NCBI GenBank assembly: GCA_964551315.1
Contig: CAZKCM010000016.1
Location: 1 to 64,000, forward strand
From: Virgifigura sp964551315
GTDB lineage: Bacteria > Pseudomonadota > Alphaproteobacteria > Dongiales > Dongiaceae
Length of the DNA stretch: 64,000 nucleotides
Direction: 5' to 3'
Under the pieces are notes generated by a model that was not told the origin of the DNA, made no database searches, and saw only the letters and a program-made list of their open reading frames with translations. Positions 39,593-48,758 of this stretch are shown one piece after another. How positions within the stretch are numbered: the stretch's first letter is position 1; the number at the start of each line of letters is the position of its first letter. A program made the position numbers and the translations under genes.

Positions 39593-40345
39593 ATGGGGAT
39601 TCTCGAGGTCCAGAGCCTGAGCAAGCATTTCGGCGGGCTGGCGGCGGTGAACGGGTTGAGCTTCGCCGTCGAGGAAGGCGAGATCCGCGGGCTGATCGGC
39701 CCCAACGGCGCCGGCAAGACGACCATCTTCAACCTAATCAGCGGCTATTACCGGCCGAGCGGCGGCCGGATCGTCTACCGCGGCCGGGACATCGCCGGGC
39801 TGCGGACGCACCGGATCGCCGCACGGGGGGTGGTCCGCACCTTCCAGCACACCACGCTGTTCCAGGAGCTGACGGCCTTCGACAACGTTCTGGTCGGCCG
39901 CCACCTCGCGGTCCGCTCCGGCTTCCTCGCCGCGCTGCTCGGGACGGACCGGCGGCGGATGGAGGCGGCGAAGGAGCGGAGCCTCGAGATCCTTGCCTTC
40001 ATGGGCCTGGAGGATCGCCGCGACGAAATCGCGGCCAACCTGCCGCACGGGCTGCAGAAGGCGCTCGGCCTCGCCATTGCGCTGGCCGCCGACCCCAAGC
40101 TCCTCCTCCTCGACGAGCCCTTCGCCGGGATGAATCCCGAGGAGACCCGGCACATGATGACGCTCGTCCGGCGGGTGCGCGACGCGGGCGTCACCGTGCT
40201 GCTGGTGGAGCACGACATGCAGGCGGTGATGGGGCTGTGCGACCGCATCACCGTCGTCAATTTCGGCGAAATGCTGGCCGAAGGCACGCCGGCGGAGATC
40301 CGCGCCGACGAGCGCGTCATCGAAGCCTATCTGGGGACGGCGTGA
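39593..40345 (+). CDS. livG: Branched-chain amino acid ABC transporter ATP-binding protein LivG
   Basis: A 250-aa ATPase from ATG 39593. N-terminal LEVQSLSKHFGGLAAVNGLSFAVEEGEIRGLIGPNGAGKTTIFNLISGYY contains Walker A (GPNGAGKT). The signature is a degenerate NLPHGLQKALGLAIALA instead of LSGGQ-type SYGxQR, and Walker B is LLLLDEPFAGMNPEET, with VEHDM switch His. The GMNP after Walker B is LivG-specific. Its stop overlaps livF by one base (TGATG). Permeases and binding protein are in the convergent set 1 kb downstream. Confidence 0.93.
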   Translation: MGILEVQSLSKHFGGLAAVNGLSFAVEEGEIRGLIGPNGAGKTTIFNLISGYYRPSGGRIVYRGRDIAGLRTHRIAARGVVRTFQHTTLFQELTAFDNVLVGRHLAVRSGFLAALLGTDRRRMEAAKERSLEILAFMGLEDRRDEIAANLPHGLQKALGLAIALAADPKLLLLDEPFAGMNPEETRHMMTLVRRVRDAGVTVLLVEHDMQAVMGLCDRITVVNFGEMLAEGTPAEIRADERVIEAYLGTA

Positions 40346-41052
40346 TGTTCTTTCGCGTCAGCAACCTCGTCGTCCACTACAACAAGGTCGCGGCGCTGCA
40401 CGGCATTTCGCTGCAACTCTCGGAAGGCGACATCGTCACCCTGATCGGGGCCAACGGGGCCGGCAAGAGCACCACCTTGCGGACGATCTCCGGGCTGTCG
40501 CGCCCGAGCAGCGGCGAGATCTGGTTCGAGGGCGAGCGGATCGACGGCCTGCGGCCCGAGACGCTGGTGGCCCGCGGCATCGCGCATGTGCCGGAGGGGC
40601 GCCGGGTCTTCCCCGACCTCACCGTCCTGGAAAACCTCTACACCGGCGCCTTTCTGCGCAAGGACAGGGACCGGGTCGAGCGCGACCTGGAGGAGGTGTA
40701 CGGGTACTTCCCCCGCCTCGCCGAGCGACGGCGGCAGCTCGCCAAGACGCTCAGCGGCGGCGAGCAGCAGATGCTGGCCATGGGCCGGGCGCTCATGTCG
40801 CGGCCAAAGCTCCTGCTCCTCGACGAGCCGTCGCTCGGCCTCTCGCCGGTGATGGTCAAAGAGATCGCGCGCATCGTCACGGCGATCCACGAGCGGGGCG
40901 TCCCGGTGATCCTGGTCGAACAGAACGCCGAGCTCGCCCTGCGGCTGGCCCGCTACGGCTACGTCCTGGAGACGGGCCGGGTCGCGCTCGAGGGACCGGC
41001 CGGCGAGCTGCACGAGCACGAGCATGTCCGCGCGGCCTATCTCGGCGGCTGA
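40345..41052 (+). CDS. livF: Branched-chain amino acid ABC transporter ATP-binding protein LivF
   Basis: A 235-aa ATPase from ATG 40345, which shares one base with the livG stop. Walker A is LIGANGAGKSTTLRTISGL, signature AKTLSGGEQQMLAMGRALMSRPKLLLLDEPSLGLSP with Walker B, and the switch is LVEQNAELAL. VPEGRRVFPDLTVLENL is the LivF hallmark. It pairs with LivG to power the LivHM channel. The end overlaps the TPR gene by 29 bp. Confidence 0.94.
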   Translation: MFFRVSNLVVHYNKVAALHGISLQLSEGDIVTLIGANGAGKSTTLRTISGLSRPSSGEIWFEGERIDGLRPETLVARGIAHVPEGRRVFPDLTVLENLYTGAFLRKDRDRVERDLEEVYGYFPRLAERRRQLAKTLSGGEQQMLAMGRALMSRPKLLLLDEPSLGLSPVMVKEIARIVTAIHERGVPVILVEQNAELALRLARYGYVLETGRVALEGPAGELHEHEHVRAAYLGG

Positions 41053-41839
41053 CCCGGCCCAGGACGGCGTGCCGTCGCCCCCCTGCCCCGACGCCCCGCC
41101 CCTGCCCGCCTGCCTTCTGGCGGATCTGCTGTGGGAATCCTTCACCGAGGAGGGCGCCGCGGCGTTCGCGGACGGGCGCGCGGCCGAGGCCCTCGCGGCA
41201 TGGCGGCTCGCCGACCGCCTGGCGGTCGCCTTCCCGGCCGCAGACCCGCGCCGGGCCGCGGCCCTCGCCAATCTCGCCGCGGTGACGGAGCAGGCCGCGG
41301 CGGACGCAACCGCCGACATTGTCGAATCCCTCTATCGCCGCGCCCTGGCCCGCTGGGGCGCGGTGCCCGGCTGGATCGAGCGGATGACGCCCGAGCGCGC
41401 GGCCCGCAGCTCCCTCTTCCACCATCGCATGGAGCGGAAGCACCGCGCCGTCTATCAGCGCGTCGCGCGCGACGGCCATGGCCGGTTGGCGGCCGGCGGG
41501 CGGGCGGCCTGCCTCGGCAACCTCGCCGGGCTGCTGCAACGCGTCGGCCGGACGCGGGAGGCGGAGGCGCTGTACCGCGAGGCCATCGCCCTGCGCGGGC
41601 CGGCGCTGGGAGCACGCGATGCGGGACTCCTCGCGCTCCTCGAGAACCTGGCGGCGTTGCTGATCGCAGAGGGGCGCCTCGACGAGGCCGAACCGATCCG
41701 TGCCAGGGCGGACGCGATTGCGGCCAACGCGCCGCTGACGCCGCGCCGGCGCTGGGCAAGCGACAAGCCGGTCCGGATGTCCGATGCGCGGCGCCTGCTC
41801 GCGGCGGTCTATCTAACGCCGATCGTCCGCCGCGGGTAG
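41024..41839 (+). CDS. Tetratricopeptide-repeat protein of the liv locus
   Basis: A 271-aa Ala/Arg-rich protein from ATG 41024, overlapping livF by 29 bp. TPR-like helices are clear in ACLGNLAGLLQRVGRTREAEALYREAIALRG and LLALLENLAALLIAEGRLDEAEPIRARADAI, and weaker in the N-terminal AAWRLADRLAVAF..LANLAAVTEQAA. Function unknown. It is in the livGF transcript and its 3' end overlaps livM, transcribed the other way, by 27 bp. A later GTG start at 41069 would avoid most of the livF overlap. The C-terminal PVRMSDARRLLAAVYLTPIVRR is not TPR. Confidence 0.7.
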   Translation: MSARPISAADPAQDGVPSPPCPDAPPLPACLLADLLWESFTEEGAAAFADGRAAEALAAWRLADRLAVAFPAADPRRAAALANLAAVTEQAAADATADIVESLYRRALARWGAVPGWIERMTPERAARSSLFHHRMERKHRAVYQRVARDGHGRLAAGGRAACLGNLAGLLQRVGRTREAEALYREAIALRGPALGARDAGLLALLENLAALLIAEGRLDEAEPIRARADAIAANAPLTPRRRWASDKPVRMSDARRLLAAVYLTPIVRRG

Positions 41840-42874
41840 AACCGCCGGACCGCCGCCTTCCGCCGGCCGCGCGGCGGGCGCCGGGCGGCGGCGGGCGGCG
41901 AGCGCGTCGTGCAGCTCGCGCAGCTTGGCCGGCAGCCCCTCGAGCCCGTTGGGGAGGAAGCGCACCGTGAGGATCAGGATGGCGCCGTAGATCGCCGGTC
42001 GCAGCTGGTCGAAGGCGCGGAACGCTTCGTCCACGATCGACAGCACGACGACGCCGATGATCGGCCCGGCGAAGGTGCCGGTGCCGCCGACGATCGTCCA
42101 GACCAGGACGTAGAGCATGATCGCGAGGCCGAAGCGGTCCGGGTTGATGGTGCCGACGTAGTGGGCCAGCAGCGCGCCCGCGATGCCGGCGAAGAACGAC
42201 CCGGTCGCGAAGGCGAGCGTGCGGTAGCGCCGGGTGTCGACCCCCACCGATTCGGCCAGAACGTCCTTCCAGTGGATGGCGTTCAGCGTCAGTCCGATCC
42301 GCGACTTCTCGAGCCGGTACATGATCCACAGGCACAAGGCCATGACCAGGGCCGTCAGGTAGTAGTAGTGGATCGGCGGGAAGGCGAGGCTGATCGTGTC
42401 GAAGCCGGGAATGGTGATTTCCGGCGCCGGGATCAGCTTGATGCCCTTGGGGCCGCCGAAGGGCTCACGGAACCGGTTCCAGGTGAGGCGGATCGCCTCG
42501 CCCGCCGCGAAGGAGCCGATCAGGAAGTAGAACCCCTTCATCCGGAACAGCGGGACGCTGAGGACATAGGCGATCAGCGCCGCCGCAACGCCGCCCAGCG
42601 GCATGGCGAGCCAGACGGACAGGCCGACCTGCTTGGACAGGATCGCGCTCGCGTAGGCGCCGACGCCCATCATCACCACGTGGATCAGCGACCATTCGCC
42701 GGTGATGGTGACGAAGCGGTAGCTGACCACGAGGATGACGTTGATCAGCAGGAGGGTCAGGAAGATGAGCTGATAGGCGTTGACGACGAACGGCAGGAGG
42801 GCAACCAGGGCGGCCGCCGCCGCCAGGCCGAGCCACCGCCGCGCCGCCGCCTTCTTTCCGTCAGACCTTTTCAC
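41813..42874 (-). CDS. livM: Branched-chain amino acid ABC transporter permease LivM
   Basis: A 353-aa membrane protein with about nine helices. The family segments SYRFVTITGEWSLIHVVMMGVGAYASAIL, GFYFLIGSFAAGEAIRLTWNRFREPFGGPKGI, LNAIHWKDVLAESVGVDTRRYRTLAFATGSFFAGIAGAL and LVWTIVGGTGTFAGPIIG are present. The C-terminal 35 residues are a polar Ala/Arg/Pro-rich extension. The start overlaps the livH stop by 14 bp. It forms the channel with LivH. Confidence 0.94.
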   Translation of the reverse strand: MKRSDGKKAAARRWLGLAAAAALVALLPFVVNAYQLIFLTLLLINVILVVSYRFVTITGEWSLIHVVMMGVGAYASAILSKQVGLSVWLAMPLGGVAAALIAYVLSVPLFRMKGFYFLIGSFAAGEAIRLTWNRFREPFGGPKGIKLIPAPEITIPGFDTISLAFPPIHYYYLTALVMALCLWIMYRLEKSRIGLTLNAIHWKDVLAESVGVDTRRYRTLAFATGSFFAGIAGALLAHYVGTINPDRFGLAIMLYVLVWTIVGGTGTFAGPIIGVVVLSIVDEAFRAFDQLRPAIYGAILILTVRFLPNGLEGLPAKLRELHDALAARRRPAPAARPAEGGGPAVLPAADDRR

Positions 42875-43736
42875 CGGTTCCCATGATCCCTGTCGGCCGG
42901 ACCACGAGCACCAGGAGCATGATCAGCAGCCCCAGAATCGTCGCGATGGTGCCGTCGAAGAACGTGGTCACGAAGGTGTGGAAGAAGGTGTACAGCACCG
43001 CCGCCAGCACCGCGCCCTCGAGGCTGCCGATGCCGCCGACGATGATGACGATGAAGGCGGTCACGATGACGCCGTGGCCCATATAGGGATCGACCCGGAC
43101 GAGCGGCGCCATGATTCCGCCCGCCGCCCCGGCCAGGCCGGCGCCCAGCCCCATGGCGATCAGCGAGAACCGGTCGATGCCGATGCCCTGCAAGGCGGCG
43201 GCCTCGGGATCCTGGGCGCAGGCGCGCAGGGCGAAGCCGGTCTTGGTGCGGTGCAGGAAGAGCCAGAGCAGGACCAGCAGGACGGCGGCCACCGCGATCA
43301 CGATGACCCTCTGCCACGGGATTCGGACGCCCAGCCCGAACAGGTCGATGGTGCCGCGGGCCGCCGCCGGCACGTGCTTCATCAGGCCCAAGCCGCCGAA
43401 CTCGACGGCCGCGACCTGAAGGATGAACAGCACGCCCACGGACATGATCAGGCCGCCCAGCGGATTGCCCCGCATCGGGCGAAAGAAGGCGCGCTCCATG
43501 GCCACGCCGATCAGCAGGACGAGGACGAGCGCCGCCGCGACCGCCGCGATGAACGGCCAAGCGTTCTGGGCGTAGAGGTACCAGACCGCGTAGGCGCCCA
43601 CCATGAACAGCTCGCCGTGGGCGAAGTTGATGATGCGCATGACGCCGAAGATGAGCACCAGCCCCACCGCCATGAGCGCCGTGGCGCTGCTGGCGACAAG
43701 GGCGTTCACGCAGGTCTGCAGGATGAGTTCGAGCAT
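42861..43736 (-). CDS. livH: Branched-chain amino acid ABC transporter permease LivH
   Basis: A 291-aa permease with eight or so helices. N-terminal LELILQTCVNALVASSATALMAVGLVLIFGVMRIINFAHGELFMVGAYAVWYL is the LivH signature. LRACAQDPEAAALQGIGIDRFSLIAMGLGAGLAGAAGGIMAPL is the EAA-type coupling region. It lies 128 bp downstream of livK, with a long hairpin between, and overlaps livM. Confidence 0.95.
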   Translation of the reverse strand: MLELILQTCVNALVASSATALMAVGLVLIFGVMRIINFAHGELFMVGAYAVWYLYAQNAWPFIAAVAAALVLVLLIGVAMERAFFRPMRGNPLGGLIMSVGVLFILQVAAVEFGGLGLMKHVPAAARGTIDLFGLGVRIPWQRVIVIAVAAVLLVLLWLFLHRTKTGFALRACAQDPEAAALQGIGIDRFSLIAMGLGAGLAGAAGGIMAPLVRVDPYMGHGVIVTAFIVIIVGGIGSLEGAVLAAVLYTFFHTFVTTFFDGTIATILGLLIMLLVLVVRPTGIMGTGEKV

Positions 43737-43794
43737 GCCTGTCCTGCCAAGTCACCTTGCGGTCCGGCCGAGAGCCGGGGCGCGACCGGCCTCC

Positions 43795-43848
43795 CGGTGC
43801 GCGGGATCCTCCCCCTCCCGCAACGGGAGAAGGAGGAGTCGCGCACCG
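43795..43848 (-). repeat. 54-bp hairpin between livK and livH
   Basis: Outer arms CGGTGCGCG/CGCGCACCG are a perfect 9-bp pair, and an inner stem 43808-43820/43824-43836 pairs 11 of 13 with a CAA loop. The inner core CTCCCGCAACGGGAG belongs to the same palindrome family as 17113-17135. In the livK-livH message it may protect the binding-protein transcript and reduce read-through into the permeases. Confidence 0.6.
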
Positions 43849-43864
43849 ACCGCGACAAGCCCCC

Positions 43865-45148
43865 TCAGCCGCGCTGGCTCCAGAGCTGACCCAGATCGCT
43901 CATGTGCTTGATCATGAGGTCCTTGTGCTTCTCCCACCAGGCGGGAATGCTGCGGAACTCCACGATCGTCGCCTTGCCGTCGCGGATCTGGACCACCGGC
44001 CAGTTGCCGACCAGCGCGTTGTCGATGCCGAACAGCTCCTCGCCCCACCAGCGCGCCGAGCCGAAGACGTGCGGGCCCGTGCCGTCCGCCTTCATCGCCT
44101 CCAGCACCGCTTCGGGTTCCGTGGTGCCGGCCGTCTCCGCGGCGCTCTTCCACAGCTCCATGATCGCCGCGTATTCCCAGGACACCGCCGACCAGGTTCC
44201 CGGGTAGCGCTTGTTGTAGGTCTCGTAGAACCCGTTGGGGTCCGGGAAGTTGATCTGCTTCTGGTTCATGGCCGGGTCGTCGAAGTCCGGGAACTGGAAG
44301 ACGAACCCTTCCATGAACTCCGGCGACGTCTTGTCCATGATCTGCTTGTAGTTGTCGCAGGTGCAGGAAATGATCTGGCCCTCGAAGCCCTGCAGGAAGG
44401 CCTGCTCGGTCAGCAGGTTCACGAAGTCCGGATAGGCGGTGTCGAGGCAGAGGATGTCGGGGTTGGTCGCCAGCATCGAGGTCATGACCGGCGCGAAATC
44501 GGTCGTCGAGATGTCGAACAGCCGATCGTACACGATCTCGATCCCGGCCGCCTCGAAGGCCGCGCGATAGGTCGCCACGGAGGGCAGCCCGAGCGCGTCC
44601 TCCTGGGCGCAGATGGCCACCGTCTTCAGCTCCGGGCGGTTCTCCGCCAGCCACTCCACCCCCGTCACGTTGTAGATCGGATGCACCTCCGCCGGCGCGA
44701 TCAGATAGGGGGTGTCGGGCGACAGGTCGCTCGGCAGCAGGGTCGAGACCAGCATCTTCGCCCGGTTGGCGAAGGGCTGCACGCCCGGCCAGGGATCGCC
44801 GCCCAGCATCATGATGAACTTGACGTCGTCTTCCAGAACGAGCTTCTGGGCGCCCTGCAGCGCCTTGTCGGGCAGATACTCGTCATCGTAGGAGACGAAC
44901 TCGATCCGGTGCGGCTCGCCGCCGATGTTGACCCCGCCGGCGGCGTTGACCTTCTCGGCCCAGATCTCGCAGCCATAGAGCCCCGGAAGCCCCCAGGCGG
45001 CCACCTCGCCGGTGAGCGGCGCGAGGAAACCGATCCGAACCACCTTCTCCGCCGCGAAGGCCGGCCGCATCCGGGCCGTGCCCGCCAGCGCGAGCCCCGC
45101 CGCGGTCCCGCCCAGGAATCGACGGCGATCGATCTCTCTTGCTTTCAT
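43865..45148 (-). CDS. Branched-chain-type ABC transporter substrate-binding protein (LivK family)
   Basis: A 427-aa Tat-exported binding protein from ATG 45146-45148 (AAGGGAG upstream). The twin-arginine signal is DRRRFLGGTAAGLALAGTA. The mature protein is the Peripla_BP_6 type: VVRIGFLAPLTGEVAAWGLPGLYGCEIWAEKVNAAGGVNIGGEPHRIEFVSYDDEYLPDKALQGAQKLV and so on to FDISTTDFAPVMTSMLATNPDILCLDT. Many members bind amides, urea-like compounds or aromatic acids instead of leucine, so the ligand is open. It is the first gene of livK-livH-livM. Confidence 0.93.
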   Translation of the reverse strand: MKAREIDRRRFLGGTAAGLALAGTARMRPAFAAEKVVRIGFLAPLTGEVAAWGLPGLYGCEIWAEKVNAAGGVNIGGEPHRIEFVSYDDEYLPDKALQGAQKLVLEDDVKFIMMLGGDPWPGVQPFANRAKMLVSTLLPSDLSPDTPYLIAPAEVHPIYNVTGVEWLAENRPELKTVAICAQEDALGLPSVATYRAAFEAAGIEIVYDRLFDISTTDFAPVMTSMLATNPDILCLDTAYPDFVNLLTEQAFLQGFEGQIISCTCDNYKQIMDKTSPEFMEGFVFQFPDFDDPAMNQKQINFPDPNGFYETYNKRYPGTWSAVSWEYAAIMELWKSAAETAGTTEPEAVLEAMKADGTGPHVFGSARWWGEELFGIDNALVGNWPVVQIRDGKATIVEFRSIPAWWEKHKDLMIKHMSDLGQLWSQRG

Positions 45149-45475
45149 GCTGCAGCGCTCCCTTGTTATGTGCGTTTCCTCACGGCCTTTGGCGGCCGTC
45201 GCTGCGGTTCCGATGTCCCGTTTGGCGAGCGGGCCGGACCTTTTTTTCTGGAAATCATGCGGTGAAGACCGCGCCGAAGTCCATAGAGGAATCGGCCGAA
45301 GAGACCAATTATGGACCAACAATCTTCGATTTTTCGCTGGGTTACGGCGATTCCCAAGCCATTTCCATACCAATTGCGACTCGGTCCCGGAGTCGCGGCG
45401 GCCGCGCCGCCCCGCCATAGGGCAGACTGCCGGCCGTCGCCGCAAAGACGGATGTGGATGACCGGCGAAGCCCCG
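45149..45475. other. Intergenic region upstream of livK
   Basis: This 327-bp gap between the livK-type start and the minus-strand membrane-protein stop should hold the livK promoter (AT-richer at 45240-45390). A GGCGGC/GCCGCC hairpin lies at about 45397-45411. No gene is supported. Confidence 0.5.
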
Positions 45476-46309
45476 TCAGAGCGCGGGTCGCGGCGGTTCG
45501 GCCGGGTGAACGAGCCCGGTCGCCGGATCGTATCGCGCACCGTACCGCCGGGCGACGCTGTCCGCCGACCGGCCGCCCGTCCTTGACGGCACCAAGCGGC
45601 CCCCGCTCGCCCGCAGTCCCCGCCAGAACTCTTCGAGATAGGGCACCGCCTCGAACGCGCCCATCGCCTCCAAGACGGCGATCACGTAGTGCGTCGGCAA
45701 GGCGTCCTCCTTGAGCCTGAGCGACCAGTCCGGCGCCTCATCGCCGAGACCGAGAAGCGCCCGGAACCGGCGCCAATGAAGGACGACGATGAAGGAGAGC
45801 GCCATCAAGGGAACCATCTCGAGAAAGCTGTGGACGTGCTGCTCGATGGGCGTCACCTCGCGGCGCGTGATGGCGTAGCTCACGTCCCACAGCGCCGTTG
45901 CCTCGTGAAGGAAGAAGGAAACGATCATCAGGGCGAGCACGGGTTCGGTGATCTCGAGAAACAGGGCCGCGAGCACCGGAACGCCGACTTCGATCATCAT
46001 CAAGAGGTGAATGAGCGACTCCTTGGCGCCGGTGGTCGTCTCGATGTGAGCGGCGCGATGGCAGATCCAGTCCGCCACGCCCGCGACGAGCCAGAGCGGC
46101 ACGATGAAGTAGAGGAGGAAGCTCCGCGTGATCTCTTCCGTCGTCGGCGCCCCAGAAGCCGACGATCGTGGGGGTAGGACGGCCGATCGCGGACCGTCGC
46201 CCTCCGGCGCGGCGTGACGGCGCCGCGGGCTCCGGAGCAGAAGCCGGGCCGTGCCATAGCCCAGAGCCAAGGCGGAAACCGTGGTGAAAAGGGCACGCTT
46301 CGTTGGCAT
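45476..46309 (-). CDS. Integral membrane protein with conserved His residues, function unknown
   Basis: A 277-aa protein. The N-terminus MPTKRALFTTVSALALGYGTARLLL is a membrane anchor or signal, followed by a polar linker. Three to five further helices follow: SFLLYFIVPLWLVAGVADWICHR, LIHLLMMIEVGVPVLAALFLEITEPVLALMIVSFFLHEA and FLEMVPLMALSFIVVLHW. His in CHRAAHIE, HEATALWD and EQHVHSFLE might bind metal or heme. The C-terminal 60 residues are soluble and basic. I do not recognise a named family. It is divergent from the DinB gene and downstream of no operon. Confidence 0.7.
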   Translation of the reverse strand: MPTKRALFTTVSALALGYGTARLLLRSPRRRHAAPEGDGPRSAVLPPRSSASGAPTTEEITRSFLLYFIVPLWLVAGVADWICHRAAHIETTTGAKESLIHLLMMIEVGVPVLAALFLEITEPVLALMIVSFFLHEATALWDVSYAITRREVTPIEQHVHSFLEMVPLMALSFIVVLHWRRFRALLGLGDEAPDWSLRLKEDALPTHYVIAVLEAMGAFEAVPYLEEFWRGLRASGGRLVPSRTGGRSADSVARRYGARYDPATGLVHPAEPPRPAL

Positions 46310-46573
46310 CTTCGACTCCCGGCCTGTGGAACGATGCGGCGGCGAACCGGCCCTTGCCGCGTGCGGGGCCGCGCGTCAACGCGCGACGCCGCGATGAAAC
46401 GCAACCATCGCCTGGGGGTTCCCTGCCCTTCGCCGAGCCCGCGCTTCGGACCGTCCGCCGACGGCCCCCGCGCGCAAGATTTCGACGGCGACCGCGCGGC
46501 CGCTCGGCTAGACTGGCGCCCGCGACGAGCGGACGCCGAAGAGGCCCGCGCATGACGGTCGGGAGAACGAGGA

Positions 46574-47086
46574 ATGCATCACTTTTCCTTCATGGCGCGC
46601 TTCAACGCCTGGGTGAACGAAAAGCTGTACGCCTGCGTCGCCGAGCTCGACGAGCCAAGATACCGGGCCGATTCCGGGCTGTTCTTCGGGTCCGTGCACG
46701 CGACGCTGAACCACATCCTGGTCGTCGACCGGCTGTGGACCGGACGCATCCAGGGGATCGATCGCGGCGTCCGGTCCCTCGATCAGATCCTTTACGACGA
46801 TTTCCCGTCGCTGCGCGCAGCGCGCCGGGAGGAGGATGCGAACATCGTCGCGCTCATGGACCGGCTCTCCGAAACGGACCTGCAATCCGCCGTGCGTTTC
46901 TGGACCGTGAAACGGGACAAGCAGATCGAGGCGCGGCGATGGGACCTGCTGACCGGCCTGTTCAACCATCAGACGCACCATCGAGGTCAGGTGTACGCCG
47001 TGCTGCTGCAGGCCGGTCTTTCGCTGCCGGACATCGACGTTGTCTATTACCTGGAGGAAACCGGCCAAGTGCGTCATGTCGCGTGA
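46574..47086 (+). CDS. DinB-family (DUF664-like) four-helix metal-binding protein
   Basis: A 170-aa protein. FSFMARFNAWVNEKLYACVAEL, GSVHATLNHILVVDRLWTGRI and the C-terminal LTGLFNHQTHHRGQVYAVLLQAGLSLPDIDVVYYL give the four-helix DinB fold, with the three His ligands (NHIL, NHQTHHR). Members are thiol transferases or hydrolases of unknown substrate; the name comes from a Bacillus damage-inducible gene and does not mean DNA polymerase IV. The sulfatase/phosphonate hydrolase gene begins 26 bp later on the same strand. Confidence 0.9.
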   Translation: MHHFSFMARFNAWVNEKLYACVAELDEPRYRADSGLFFGSVHATLNHILVVDRLWTGRIQGIDRGVRSLDQILYDDFPSLRAARREEDANIVALMDRLSETDLQSAVRFWTVKRDKQIEARRWDLLTGLFNHQTHHRGQVYAVLLQAGLSLPDIDVVYYLEETGQVRHVA

Positions 47087-47112
47087 AGCGTGGCCGATCG
47101 ATTAGAGACGAG

Positions 47113-48687
47113 ATGCAAAGGACACGAGATCCCATGGCGGCAAGCGGTCTTCGGAAGGTGCTGTTCATCACGGCGGACCAGTGGCGCGGCGAGTGCCTGT
47201 CGGCCATCGGCCACCCTTGCGTCCGGACGCCACATCTGGACGCGCTCGCGGCCGAGGGTGTCCTGTTCCGCCGCCACTACTCCCAGGCCTCGCCCTGCGG
47301 GCCGGCACGGGCCAGCCTGCTCACCGGCATGTACATGATGAACCATCGGTCCGTACGGAACGGCACGCCGCTCGACGCCCGGCACAGCAACATCGCGCTC
47401 GAAGCGCGCAAGGGCGGCTACGAGCCGACCCTGTTCGGCTATACCGACACGAGTCCGGATCCCCGGCTCTACGCTCCGGGCGACCCGGCCCTCAGGACCT
47501 ATGAGGGCGTGCTGCCGGGCATGGCGGTCGGCCTGCAGCTTCCCGACCACATGGCCGCCTGGATCGCCGACCTGAAGGCAAAGGGCTATCCCATCGAGGG
47601 CCGGCACGATGTCTACAGGCCGGTTGCCGACTATCCGGGCGCCGAGGGGCGCGGCTACAGTTTCCGCCCGCCGGTCTTCCGCGCCGAGGACAGCGAGACC
47701 ACCTTCATCGCCGACGCGGTGCTGCGGTTCCTGTCGGTGCGAACGAACCAGCCCTGGTTCGTCCACGCCGTGTTCCTCAGGCCCCATCCGCCCATCATTG
47801 CACCCGAGCCGTACAACGCCCTGTACGATCCGGCCGCTGTGCCGCCGCCGGTGCGCGCCGCCTCGCCGGAGGCCGAGGCGGCCCAGCATCCCTACCTGGC
47901 CTATTTCCTCGCGCATCAGAAGGAGGCCGGCTGGTACGCGGAGTATCCCTACGACGTCCAGGCGATCGACGAGCGCGAGATCCGGCAGCTCCGCGCGACC
48001 TATTACGGCATGATCAGCCAGGTCGACGATCAGATCGGGCGGCTGATGGCGCATCTGAAGGCGACCGGCGAGGACCGCCATACCCTCGTGGTCTTCACCT
48101 GCGATCACGGCGAGATGCTGGGCGATCACTGGATGTGGGGCAAAGACGGCTATTTCGACGAGTCCTTCCACATTCCGCTGATCATCCGCGACCCGCGGCC
48201 GGAGGCCGACCGGTCCAGAGGCCGGGTCGTCGAGGCGTTCACCGAGGCGGTCGATGTCATGCCGACGATCCTCGAGTGGCTTGGCCTCGAGCCGCCGCCG
48301 CAATGCGACGGCCGGTCCCTGTTGCCCTTTCTCGAGGGCGGAACGCCCGAACGCTGGCGGCAGGAGGTGCATTGGGAGTTCGACTTCCGCGACCTCGTCG
48401 ACCGGCGGCCGGAAACCGCGCTGGGCCTTGAGAGCGATCAATGCGCGCTGGCGGTGATCCGCGACCGGCGCGGCAAGTACGTCCACTTCGCCGGCCTGCC
48501 GCCGCTGTTCTTCGATCTGGAGAAGGACCCGCACCAGTTCGTCAACCGGGCAGAGGACCCCGCCTACACGGCCCGGGTGCTCGCCTACGCGCAGAAGATG
48601 CTGTCCTGGCGGATGGAAAACGACGAGCGGACGCTGACCGGGCTGCACCTGACCGAGTCCGGCGTGCTGGACCGGCGGCGGGGCTGA
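47113..48687 (+). CDS. Sulfatase / phosphonate monoester hydrolase family protein
   Basis: A 524-aa alkaline-phosphatase-superfamily enzyme (ATG 47113; ATG 47134 is the alternative). The catalytic motif is CGPARASLLTG with Cys62, which must be converted to formylglycine; CxPxR is typical of sulfatases and phosphonate/phosphate diester hydrolases. Metal ligands are in FITADQWRGE and FTCDHGEMLGDHWMWGKDG. The long insertion (PGMAVGLQLPDHMAAWIADLKAKG) and ending favour the phosphonate monoester hydrolase group. A formylglycine-generating enzyme is not in the window. There is no signal peptide, so it is cytoplasmic. Confidence 0.88.
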   Translation: MQRTRDPMAASGLRKVLFITADQWRGECLSAIGHPCVRTPHLDALAAEGVLFRRHYSQASPCGPARASLLTGMYMMNHRSVRNGTPLDARHSNIALEARKGGYEPTLFGYTDTSPDPRLYAPGDPALRTYEGVLPGMAVGLQLPDHMAAWIADLKAKGYPIEGRHDVYRPVADYPGAEGRGYSFRPPVFRAEDSETTFIADAVLRFLSVRTNQPWFVHAVFLRPHPPIIAPEPYNALYDPAAVPPPVRAASPEAEAAQHPYLAYFLAHQKEAGWYAEYPYDVQAIDEREIRQLRATYYGMISQVDDQIGRLMAHLKATGEDRHTLVVFTCDHGEMLGDHWMWGKDGYFDESFHIPLIIRDPRPEADRSRGRVVEAFTEAVDVMPTILEWLGLEPPPQCDGRSLLPFLEGGTPERWRQEVHWEFDFRDLVDRRPETALGLESDQCALAVIRDRRGKYVHFAGLPPLFFDLEKDPHQFVNRAEDPAYTARVLAYAQKMLSWRMENDERTLTGLHLTESGVLDRRRG

Positions 48688-48758
48688 AAGCGGGCCTCGA
48701 AGCCGCCCTGGCGACCCGACGGCAAGAGAGCGTGCGAAGGGGCTCCCGTCGCGGGCGG

